A stretch of 64,000 bases of DNA from Xenopus tropicalis (Eukaryota > Chordata > Amphibia > Anura > Pipidae): contig NC_030684.2 of NCBI RefSeq assembly GCF_000004195.4, positions 105,043,929-105,107,928 on the forward strand, written 5' to 3'. The notes under the pieces are model-generated. The model searched no databases and was not told where the DNA came from. It saw only the letters and a program-made list of their open reading frames with translations. The translations under genes were made by a program, and so were the position numbers. Shown here one piece after another: positions 13,101 through 25,700 of this stretch. The number at the start of each line of letters is the position of its first letter. Positions within the stretch are counted from its first letter, which is position 1.

Positions 13101-16100
13101 GGTCGGCTTGTCTGGCAACCTTACCACATGAGAGGAAAAGTGTATGGCCACCATAAAAGGCAGCATTTTCAGACACCCGAAGTCTGCCCCCAAAATTAAT
13201 ACTGTTTTCCTTACCTGTGAGAAAAAGCAGAGTAGCACAGTGGGGTTAAAGGACGCCACCTCATTCCACGAAATCCTCTCTCGCAAGCGATCAACACTGA
13301 GCATGCGCTGTTTAAGCCAATATGAACTTGGCTTTAACAGCAGTTATGTGCAAGTAAAGATTTGGTAGCATGATACTGGTGAAGTTTGGTTGGAGGTCTC
13401 ATGAAATACTGCCTTATCTATTTTTAGCCTGATCATGTTATTCCTTTAATGCAGGGATCCCCAACCTTTTATACCCGGGAGCCACATTCAAATGGAAAAC
13501 GTGTTGGGGAGCAACACAAGCATGAAAAAAGTTCCTGGGGGTGCAAATATAGAGCTATAATTGGCTATTTGGTAGCTCCTGTGTGGACTGGAAGCCAATA
13601 GAAGGCTCGGTTTGGCTTTACACTGCGTTTTATGCAACCAAAACCTGCCCCCAAGCCAGAAATTCAAAAATGGGCATCTACTTTGAGGCCCCTGGGAGCA
13701 ACATCCAAGGGGTTGGTGAGCAACATGTTGCTCACGAACCACTGGTTGGGGATCACTGCTTTAATGGATATATATCTTTAAATACCGTTTCTAGCTATAC
13801 CAATTTACCGGTGTCTGTTCTACTAATATAGTTCAGCTATACAGTACATAAGTAGTTTTATATAAAACATTACAGTCATACATACATAAAAGGTATTTCT
13901 GATATAAGCATGCACCATGCCTTAAGGCCATTAACATCATTTAAAGTGCAACGCAATTGGTTTTTCATTAGCACATATTATTCGTACCTTACCTATTATT
14001 AAAGATAAATGCAAATCAGTAAAATATAAAGAATTGTTTTCCTTTGGGGCACAATGAGAAATGTCTTTCCCCTCTTCCATAGCTTTTTTGGATAACAGGC
14101 TTCTCCAAAAAGAAAAGAATCCCATACTTGCACCTTACAGAACTGGAGTTAACCCTCGGAGGCCAATTAGACAGAGGTATGTTATTCTGCTTTACTAAAG
14201 GCCCTTACACAGGGACATTTCGTCCTGCATTCCCTTGCTGTAGATTTCTACTGCATTCCACAACAGAGCAAAACACAGCCTGTTCTTCCAGATGGGCTGG
14301 AAGGTGCACGCAAGCACTAAATGGAGATGGAACACAACATGATGTGTCCCACCGGCATTTGGCTCATGCATATGTCTGAGTATGGTCCCATCTAGAAGAA
14401 GGGGCTGTTTTTCTTCCTGCATTGCCATGCAGTGGAACACATGAAGGATCAACCTCATGGGGATTATAGGCATGTGCGGTTAATTTGAACTCCATTTAGG
14501 CACTGGCAAAATCTGGCCCATGTGACGTGGATTGCATTCATTTCTGGGTGCAGAGGGGACTGGCCATTAAAAAGCTCATGGAGAAAAAGAAAAGTATGCC
14601 ACAGACATTAAAGTTGGTATATACTCTCAAATAAATTGCATTGGTGTTTACTATTAAACCTAAGAATTGTGCCCAAATTCTAGCTCCCACCTTACAATTA
14701 TGCTACTTACCCTGAGCTCCACCCATTTGTCCAGTAGCCTCTGGTCATTAAATTCACACAAAAGCCCTGAGGAAGTAATACAGAAAGTGCTGTTTGATTT
14801 CTTGCCCTTTCCACATGCCACATCAGTGAAGAAATTGTTCCTGAGCTCGCCCAATAAGCCCGACCGACCCAGCAGGGGAATGGTTGAGTTTACCTACAAA
14901 AACACATAATAAGCTTTAAAAGATCAGAAATCAAAAATCGAAAATCAATAGAGTAAAGGTTGTTATACATGGGCCAATAAAAGCTGCAAAGTTGGCAGCA
15001 TATTAGTCCATGTGTGGGGCCCCTCTGATGGGCCAGCCCTATATCTGGCTGAAAATCGGACAGATATTAATTGGGCAGGTTTAAAAATCCCGTCAGGATG
15101 AAGACCGCATGGGCTCGTTGATGCAATAGCCTGCATTTACCGTCCCTGTGATATATAATTTCAGCTCAATATTGCCCACCTCAAGGTGAGCATCACAGGG
15201 GAAAGAATCACTTGCTTAGCAACCTTTAAATGTATGGCCAGCTTGAGAGCCAGGAAAGACCATACACTATAGATGTCACTATTAAATTTCTCAAAGAACA
15301 CTAGTGGAACTGGGATCATTAGTAAAGATAAGGGAAGGCTGGTACATTATCAGGTGTGTGTACCTTTGCTTCCTTTCCTATACAGTCCATTACATTCAGC
15401 TCATCCTTTATCCTTTTTACTTTCCCTTTGTAGTTTCCATTAGAACTAAGGGGCATATTTATTATGCTGTGTAAAAAAACGGCGAGAAAATTCACCACAC
15501 ATCGCCAGGCTTCGCCGTGTAAAAATGGCGTTAAAACGGCGTAAAATCGGTGTAATTGTTTTACGCATTTTTCCTTCCACCAGAACTTATGGAAAATAAC
15601 GGCATAATATCCGGCATTCAGATGGCGATCTTTTCCATTTATTTTACACAGCTTTTTACGGCGTTTTTTCGACGAATTAGTTTTACACAGCATAATAAAT
15701 ACGCCCCTTAGTGTTAATGGTTCTTATAATATTAATGTTTTCTCTATGCCTAAATCATTCAGAAGTACCTAATGCAGTAAAAGTCTGAACAGAGACATGA
15801 AAATTGGCCCTTTGAGGCCATGATGATTTAATAACAGATGAAACCAGTAATTCATACAGAAATTGTAGGAGGAAGGTGAGATTTCTGACTATTTCACATT
15901 TATCTTTTGGCCCAGCACTGCTTGGGGGAACTAAAGCCTGTACACAAACCGCACTTACTTTGGAGGACTTTGCTTCATCGAGGTACCAGAATTTGACATG
16001 GCGGTTACCAGCAGTCACAAAGTAGCTGCTGTCTTCAGAGAATGAGACTGCCGTCACCTTGCTGGAAACTTTGTTTGCTGCCACAACTACATTTTTCTGA

Positions 16101-16728
16101 AAAGTAGGAACAGTATAGTCAACCATTTTAATATAGACTAAATTGATTGTGTATTCATTACTTTTCTTATATACAGGGGCATAACCACCATACAGCAGTT
16201 CCCGCAGGCCCTTCTGCTGGTTAAACTTTGCCAAATGTGGCAAACAAGTGAGTACTAGGCAGCAGAGTGGGGTATGGGGTGACTGCGCATGCTGCGCCAC
16301 CCTTAATTTCCAGTGGGGGCCCAGCCAAAGACTGGGGAAAGCACTCAGCAAGCGAATTACAATATGGGGGTGTCAGAATATAGAGGGCACCGTATTCTCC
16401 AGATATAGACCCAGGAGAGTATTTCCTTTACTGCATACCATTATCTGTTCCCCTACATGACAATATAAATGTGCACCAAAAGGAAAAACACAGCCAGTAT
16501 AAACTTTAAGATTTATGTATACATACAATCTAGAAAGCGGAGACTCACCTTCCATGACCACACGTTGACAATCATATCATGCTGGTACCCAACTGATACA
16601 ATGTACTTGGAGGTGGGAGAGAAGGCCACACAGGCTACACCATATTTATGTTCCTGGAGTTCTGCTACTTGGGTGCGCTCCGCCACGTCCCATACCCGCA
16701 CTGCAGGCATGTGCCCACTCTTTAAAAG

Positions 16729-16765
<37 letters not shown>

Positions 16766-19700
16766 TTTAAGAACTACAGATCACATATAGCGTGACTCAG
16801 TGGGGCTCATTTATCAAAACTAGGCAAATTTGCCCCTGGGCAGTAACCCAAAGCAACCAATCAGTAATTTACTTTTTTCAGCCAGCTGCAGGTATGAATG
16901 CAAGAATTGGATTGGTTACCATGGGTTACTGCACATGGGCAGTTTTGGCCAGTGTTGATAAATGACCCCCAGTGACTTTCTCTAGTATAAAACAACATGT
17001 TACACAAGCATAAATTCCCTCTGGCTATCAGTACAGTGATAAAGGGGGTGCAGAGAGAAATATGTAGATTAAATGTGGATTCTGGGTGCATGTTCAAATT
17101 AATCCCATAGCTCCCAACACAGTTCTAAGACAAAGCTGCAGAGCTGACATTACTGGATGTGACACAGCTAAACTTTGTGACTGCTAGCCAGTGGCAGCGA
17201 TATGGATGGGGAGAAGGCACAGAGCACAGTATGTAGCACAGAAGGTGCAGGGGTTAAAAAAATTTAGAAGAGAACCCTGAGTAAGTTTACTATACATTTT
17301 GGGACTAGACTCCTATTAATAAATCTATTACACAAAGTGATTTTATTTTTTTCTGATATGGGTATGGGATCTGTTATCCAGAATGCTCAGGTCCTGGGGT
17401 TTACCAGATAATGCATCCTCCCGTAATTGGGATCGTCATACCTTAAGTCTAGTAAAAATCATGTAAATATTAACTAAACCCAAAAGGAATTGTTTTGCCT
17501 CCAATAAGGATTATTTTAGCTTAACTGGGATCACGTATAAGCTACCGTTTTATTATTACAGAGAAAAAGGAAATTTTTCCTAAAAATTTGAATTATTTGA
17601 TTATAATGGAGTTCATGGGAGATGGCCTTCTCATAATTCAGAGATTTCTGGATAACGGGTACCCAAATAACAGATTCCATACCTGTACTGTAAAGAACAG
17701 AAGTCATAGGTAGTATTAATATATATTCTAAATCATAGATCTCCTTCACAGGACCCTCTACCCAACCACCCAGAAAGTAAAGCTGGCCATACATGCAACG
17801 ATGATATTGCACGAAACCTTGTTTTGTACGATATTCGGTGCGTGTATGGCGACTCGGCAAGGCGACCAATATTGCAGAAGGCTGCCGATATTGGTCGAAT
17901 CGCTGATCAGGCAGGTTAAAAGATTTTGATCAGGCACCATTGAAGGCACCTGAGCAAAATCTACCTTCAGGGCTGAATCGGCAGGAGGTGGTAGAAATCC
18001 TATTATTTCTACCTCCATATCTGACGATTCAGCCCTGAATCTCTGTGGAGGGTGGGAACGAACTTTGTGTGACCGATGGTCATGTGTGTGGTCTCCTTAA
18101 CAGCAGAGTTGGCAGCTGCCACGTCTGCCCGATTTACTTCCTGTCCTCTGCACTCCAACACAGACTAACAACAAGGAAATGCACAGTGGAAGCAGATTAT
18201 GTTTCTTGTTAAAAGTGTGACTGCTCATGGTTAGTCACCAGGCAATACAGTACCCAAACCATGAAGTGTGAACCAGTGCATGGCCATTCGGGTTGTTTGC
18301 AATAGGTAGTATTAGGTTAAAACCACCCAAAATATATACTTAAATGTCAGTAACAAAAATAATATATATATTTTTTTTAATGCTCTGTTTATATTTCTCT
18401 TAAATGTACGAGTTACTGTTGTGTACAGCACAAGACAGAATAGTAATTCTTATGCCTTGGTGCTTGCACAGTGTAGTTTTTGTAATGTGCGTGTGTGGAT
18501 CCAGAAGATGAAGAGATGCCACCAATCATCTAGCGGGATACAATATTTCAATTCTAGTATGGTGGATTATTTACACTGTAATAGAATGGAGTATTTAAAT
18601 TCAGCCCTGAATACAGTTCCTTAAAATACTGTCATTCTGGATTTTGAACATTATCATAAGACTAAATTCCAAGCAAGTGATTTTAAGAAGAGTTTGCTCA
18701 GGCTTCTGGAGAAGGTTATAAATAGAGCAAATGCAGGAGGAACTGTTAATAACAAAATGGTAAATAAATACTGCCTAGTAAACTAAAGTGCACTGCTTTA
18801 GTGTGCCTGATTTGGCACTCTTACTTTAACTGCCAGCCTCACCCTTTATTCACAGGATAACAAAGTTCTCTTTTAGCGCACAACTGGAACTGCTGGTAAA
18901 AGTCTGGAAGTGCCAAGTCCACAGCCTGGCATAACAAAACAATGGCACAAACCCACCTGCATATGCCTGCTTTACTTTACTTATGACTTATTTATTTGTA
19001 AAATAAGAACCTGGTTCCTGCTGGGTAACACGATAACTTGACCTTACATGCATCATTAGTAACCCCCTTTACCCTCTTTAGATAGTTTCCCTCTAAAATT
19101 TGCTTTGCCCAAAAAGAAAATTAACTGCATGCCTCATCCTCCCATGACATGGTTATTCCTCACACATTCTTGTGCCAGACTTTGGGAGAGGCCCATGTAT
19201 TTCTTGTGGTTCAGATTACTCACCTCTCCTGTGACCAGGAACTTCCCATCTGGGGAAAAGGCAAGAGCGGTGATGGTTTTTCTAAAAGACAAAGCAGATA
19301 GCTTGAGATCACACTGATATGGACTGAGCAAAGCAACCAACACATTTAGGGTGACATTGCTTCAACTCAATATACCAGTAAAACAGAAAATAAAGCAACT
19401 ATACAGCAATATTTATCTTGTGCAAACACAGTGTCGGTTTTAATTAGAATTGCTTTTCTTCACTGCTATCAGCTCTGGGGCATTCACCCATCTTTGCTTT
19501 GGTTGTACAAAGCCCTATCTGATCTACTGCATTCAGTGGAGCCTTAAAGAGTATATTTTAAATTATTATATATATATATATAACATTTTTATTTTATTTT
19601 TTTTAATTTTTTTTAACTCAAAAATTACTCTGTACAGCCCCCAGAATAAATACCTTTCTCCCTGTATCCAGATTTATACGTTCTCTTTGTGCTTGTGTGG

Positions 19701-22700
19701 GTTTCTGCCCAAATACATAGGCAGGTTAACTGGTACTGATAAACTGCCCATAGACAATGCCCTCGGGCCAAACAATCGGATCAATCCAATATTGCCCATC
19801 TCAAGGTGGCAATACTGTTGGTTATATGCAGAAAAGGAAATTAACCCTAACTTCATTTATTCTGCCCACCACAAAGGACATACATTACTTTTTTCCGTTA
19901 TACTTAAATTCATCTGTTCTCAGTATGAACTAACCCCACCAAGTAGCACTGTTGCTTGTTGTGAATAGGGTTAACATGAGATTAAGGGATTCAGACAACA
20001 GGAAATTACCCATAGGAACTTATATCCTGGGGATAAAACCCTATTGCAAAAATTCCTTGCTTGACTCACAAGAGTGCTTGGAAAATCTGCCGTGTGAACC
20101 TCCTTAAAAGTATAAGTAAGCAGTGACTAGATGTTTGGGCAGCCGTCCTGCTGAATATTGGTCCTGCTGAATATTGGTCCTGCTGAATATTGGTCCTGCT
20201 GAATATTGGGCATTTTAAAGGGAAGTTGGGAATGCCATACGGAGCTAATCTGGGTTAGTAATGTGTGGGTCACGAAACACCATACCCAAAACTACCCATA
20301 TCAACCTTTTTTTCAGTATGGGGGTATAAGAGATAGAGCAGAGCATTAGTTCTTCATAAAGTAGAAGGACTTAATGAAGAATGAATACTCTATTCCACTG
20401 GCTAAGGCAATATGACCTAACATTTAGCAGAATTTATTATTAGGGACCAATTGGGCCCCTTTCATCTTTTAAAGTCTAATAGACAAATAGTCCGCTGCAT
20501 AGTCAGATACCAAAAGCCCAGTGTCGAGACATTATAAGAAAGGGAAGTCTTTTGTGCAAATGTAAGAAAATCCTGGTAGAAAGGAGAGAGAGGAGTCCAT
20601 TAGTCATGAATAAATGATTCTTAGCTGTCAGCATGCAACTCTCACCTGGAGCTGTTGAGGATATGCTGCTGTTTGTTTTTCCGAGGGTTCAACAACACGA
20701 CCACACACCTATAAGATAGAATGAGAGATTCAGGAAATTAGATTCATTGGATTGGAGTCTGTACTGGGACCAGGGAGTAGCACAGGGGCTGATAAATGTA
20801 AATGTGTTGGCACTTTTATAAAATAAAAAAAACTGCTTAAAAATAGTTAAAAAAATAAAAAATAAAAAATATGCAATTATATCCCCTTTAAACACAGGAC
20901 TGTGGAAAAACATTGAAACTGCTGCCTATTTGCTTATCACTTATTCCTTGGTTTGCAGATGCTGATGCCTTCAGGATAAATCTACGTTCAGAAGGCAAAA
21001 TGTCACATTGCGACAGGCCTATAAAACACACTGTGGATTACACCCGGCCTGGAAATAAGGAGGAGCAGCAGCAGCAATGCACCCTGGGCATGTTACATTC
21101 CGCCTGGCACTGTCACCAGCAATAAGCATCAGCAGTAACACCCCGAGGGCACAAAAAGATGCACAGTGCAAACACTTGAAAAGCCCAACATGTGGGAATA
21201 AGAGGAGAGAAAGACAAACAATTAGACAAATCCCAGATGGTGCTTTCTAACAATCTCTACAGCATGATCACTAGAGGCAAGTCTGCCTAAAATAAATGCA
21301 TGTGATTCAGCTTCCATTAAACCTAATAGCAGGGAGTATTTATTTGTGAGCCCTGCTATGGATTTACTAAATCTGCTTCATGGTTTGAGCTTTGTTCTAT
21401 GGATGCAAAGAAGCATATTTAGCAAATAAGTAATCTGCTCAGACGAGCACATGGGAACCATTTGCACCTGCAAAGGAAAAGTGTGTCGCTATTGGCAGTC
21501 TTTAAAAAATCTAGTGCAGAATTTATTGAGTGTAAGCCAGACCCAAGGCCCATACAACAGCCAGCAAATAAGAAGCAACTCTAGGTTAGAACCCCTTTTT
21601 TGAAGAAACACAAAAAAATAATGAGGAAGGGCAGTAGGTGCATGAGCTGGGCCTCATACCAATATAATCCCTTACAAGAGATGGCAATTCCCAGAGATTT
21701 ATATGACTAAGTGCGCATGCGCACAAAACGCATTAGACGTCCTAAGTTTTAAGGACATTTTTACAATATTCCATAGATGAAGCTGATTTTGGTTGAATTG
21801 GGCGGGTTACAAGCACTTTCCCAGACAAGTGCTACCAGGAAGCTGAACATAATAGGTGAGTTCCATGCACAAGGAAATGTAACATTAAAGTGGGAACAAA
21901 CTGCTTGGTATTTGGGTTTCATATAAGACCCTATAACCATGGGAGAATCACAACTATCCTGTAACCACTTTATTGGACAGAGGCGGACTGTAGACCCAAA
22001 GTAGGGGTGCACCAAATCCCAGATTCGGACAAATCCTTTTTCAGCAGGATTTGCCAAGATCCAAGTACCTAGCCGAACCAAATCCAGACACTTAAAATCA
22101 TGACTTTAGGTGACATAATTAATAAAAAAAATGTTCTATTTCCCCCCCCCCCCCTTTAGAACAGTAATTTGCATATGCAAACTAGTGTTCGGGATTTATC
22201 AAAATCTATTGTGGTTCAATATTACTATTTAAACAGTGCAGGTTCTCTTTCCACTGTAGACATTTGAACAATAAAATAATAAAGAGAAATAAATCCATGA
22301 TCACATGGATACAGAATGTGACACCTTAGCAAATATCCCAATTGTCCCTGCACAGCCGTGTAGGGGAGTGTGTGTGTAGGTAGGTGTGTGTGTGTGTGTA
22401 GGTAGGTGTGTGTGTGAGGGAGTGCGCCCCAGTCTGGGTACAACGTCAGACCCTCTATCTAGAACATATGCCTCCATATGCACAGCAGGCTCAAGTCCCA
22501 CAGATAACTACATCAAGCATGGGTCATATACAAGATAAAAGGCTTCTGCTTTGCAGGCATGTTCCATACAGCCGATAAATTCTATTTTTGGTCTGTAACA
22601 CAACACCACTAAGGATCTATTATAAAAGTTACAGTTTTGTTACAGAGGTGCTTATTTTTATACGGATTCTACATTGGCAGTTCTGCAGGCTGCTGTGGCT

Positions 22701-25700
22701 ATCAATCAGCTGGAATTATTTAATGCCAGCAGCGGTGTTACCCATAGCAACCGAAAAAAAATATTTTTGATCAGCCTGCTAAAAGCTAGAAAATGGAAAA
22801 CAATTTCTGTGCATGCTATGGGCAACTGCACGGGGGCAAATCAGAACTTATGTTAGTAAATCCCAATAAGTGTAATGGTAACGTATTAATTAATAGACTG
22901 GAATTTGACGCTTCTTGTACCTCCAACTCAAGTTAGTTTGGAAGCTGTAAGAGAGGCCAGAGTAGGAGTGTGCAGTTGGACTCCACTGTGAGGCATCACG
23001 CTGTTTAGGGTAGATCACCACAAGCCACCCCCCTTTTACTATCTATGAGAATCCCACTGCCACTGACAATCATGTTTAATTTTCCATAAAAATATATTCA
23101 TCCGTGGCTCAGTTAAAGAAGAAATTTTCTCTAAACGGACATTAGGCCAAATCTCAAAGCCAATGATAATCACGTGGTATTTTTACCAGTAGTGGATTTT
23201 CAACCCATCTCATTTGGTATCTGAATTATTGTTATCTGCATGGGGTCAAGTAAGGTGACTGCCTCCATAACATTTCTGATGATCTGACAGTCTTATTAAG
23301 AAATGCCCATCTGCCAACCAATATTTAACCATGTAGAGACCAAATTCATGCTTCTGACTCCATATGGCATTTAGCCATAATATGGAGCAGTAACCCCCAA
23401 TCTGTGGCTTGGGAGCAATGTGGCCTCAAAACAGGTGTTTTGTTTTGAATTCCTGGCATAGAGGCAACTTTTGGTTACATAAATACCCTGTGTAACAGCA
23501 AACAGACCCTCCTGTAAGCTGCCAGTCCACATAGGGGCTACCAAGTAGCCAATTACAGCTCTTATTAGGGAACTCCCAGCAATTTTTTTAATGCACTTTT
23601 TTCATTTAAATGTGGCTCAAACGTATAAAAGCTTGGAGGGCCCCTGATATAAGGCATCACAATTAAACAGAAATCATCAGCAATATCCAAGCAACCTGAG
23701 AAAGGAAAAGAAGAAGAAAATATTGTACAACTGCTATAGGTAGCACAGGATAATGAAATCCATACGTCCTCTTTAATTAGTGGGGGGTATGGGTTTTAAA
23801 TACAAAACTAATTAGAGGCATAGGCAGAGGGGTGTGGGAAAAATATGGCTCCCACTGGAACTGAATAAGCTCCGTTGAAAGTTGTAGTTTTCTAACAGCT
23901 GGAGTGCCAAAGGTTGTGTGTCCTTAAACAAACTGCTCCTATGAGCAGGGCTAGAGCTCAGGTGTGTGTGTGTGTACACACACACTGGAACCAAATATAT
24001 AATTTTTTTCATTTTGTAAGTATTGTTAAGTTTTGTTTCCTTTAAAGGGACACGGGAAGGCAGCCAGCTGGAATGTGTAAGGACACACGGTTGCCTAAGG
24101 ACAGGCCAAAGTAGAAGTGCAGTGCAATTCCCGGCCAGTCACAGTGAGGATGTGAGAGTGCGGTGCAGCTGTTTGGCACACAGTACATTCTGCTCCTTAC
24201 ACCCTGCTATCACCTCCTTAGGGCTGACAATTCTGTGACTAAGCAGGAGTTCATGACATGAAATCCAAGCAGAGTAACTCAAAGCTTCACAAAATCACCA
24301 TTAACTCATGCAGGGACAACCACTCTCACACAACATAAAGCCACAGCATTTATTCTTCTATTTATTATGGAGAATCCTACAAGAATGCTTCCTCTGTGGC
24401 ACCGCAAAGTTCTTAAAATGATTTCCATCCAAAAATATTTGCATAATACAAAAACACATCATTCTCAGCAATTTTTCCAACATACTCATATAAATAACTA
24501 AAACTATTGCAAATGCAAGTGACAATAATTTAATTCTCTCCACTGCTGGTTCTGACTCTTGAAACAATGTAGAAAAAGCTAGTGTCCTGGATGCAAACTG
24601 ACCTCCATCACAATGTTTCAGGAATAAGAATGCGAAAACAGAAAGGGATAAACAAATATTGCTTTCAAAGAACTAGAAAACCACTGAGAGTTTAATGTAT
24701 GTTCGAGAGTTACTTACAATTTTCACAGTGCAAAAGAGTTATGGGTGGGTCTCTCTAGCTTCTGTATATATGTTTATTAGTACTGGCCTTTTAATTTGAA
24801 CACCCACTAGGAATGTGATGTCAGACTGGATTACATTCTAACATTCAGCCTCTATGGATTGCACAGGAATCAGTGTGTTTTAGACAATAAGTCAAAATGA
24901 ATCAATTATCAACTGAAAATTGAAAAGTGAAAATTGAATACTGAGATCTTTAACAATGGCATTAATGCAACAAGAACTGGCCACAATTCAGCACAAGGAA
25001 GGAATGAGGAAAGTACAAAGATCAGCTGGGAAAAAATGAATGGAGCAGAATACCCACTTGTTTGGCATAGGCTTCATGAATGGCTTGTGCTTATTGTTTT
25101 AATCACAGAAGTTTGTTACTTCTCATGCTAAACAGGGCAAACAAGGATATTGAAGCTACTCCATGTTTGATCCCGATAAGGAATAAATTCTGTGTGCAAA
25201 TTTACCCACAGCCCCCCGACCTAGATTCTGTTCCAAAGACAGAGCCATGTTTTTATGTAGTATGCTACCAAGTCTATAAAAACCCAGTGCTGTCTTTGTT
25301 CTGACCCCTGACTTTACTTAGAACCCACTTATGTGTCAAATAAACCTTACCTTCTTTTACCTCAAATGATTTTTGGTATCTGAAATTCCACAACAATCCT
25401 TATGAGGTAGATAATTAGATTATCAGTGCACAGATAATCCCCCCGCATAATGGACTCCTGCTAACAAAACAGCCACAATAAAGGGTGAAGGGAGAATGGT
25501 TGTAAAGTGGTAATCTAATCTAATGGAAGTACCAAACATGGAGTTGCTTCAGTTTCTCTGTTTGGCCAGAAAATATGTTCAGCACAAGCCCTATTCATTA
25601 CACTCATGTTGAACAAGGGGGAATACTGTCCCTTTATTTTGGAAAAGCCCAGTTTCAGCCAAATCCAGCAAGGCAGCATATATAGGACCGTACAAGTCTG

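Larger units (their letters stand above)
14894..15958 (-). other. Intron 6-7 with two MITEs
   Basis: 14958-15243 is a GGCCATACA-family MITE and 15446-15711 an AAGGGGCATATTTATTA-family MITE. The remainder is anonymous. Confidence 0.6.
16720..19223 (-). other. Intron 4-5 with three MITEs
   Basis: Elements lie at 16801-16971, 17358-17686 and 17779-18090. 18100-19223 is anonymous. Confidence 0.6.

Noticed and set aside
15755..16351. Minus-strand frame of 198 codons
   Set aside because: Only 15959-16096 is exon; the rest is intron read-through on both sides, as shown by the splice signals.
19450..19968. Open frame of 172 codons on the plus strand, the longest after intron-spanning frames
   Set aside because: Reads through AT-rich simple sequence giving YYIYIYN and FFLIFF runs; no protein resemblance.
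24023..24238. Plus-strand frame of 71 codons with several Cys
   Set aside because: No family resemblance, no conserved context and no splice partners.
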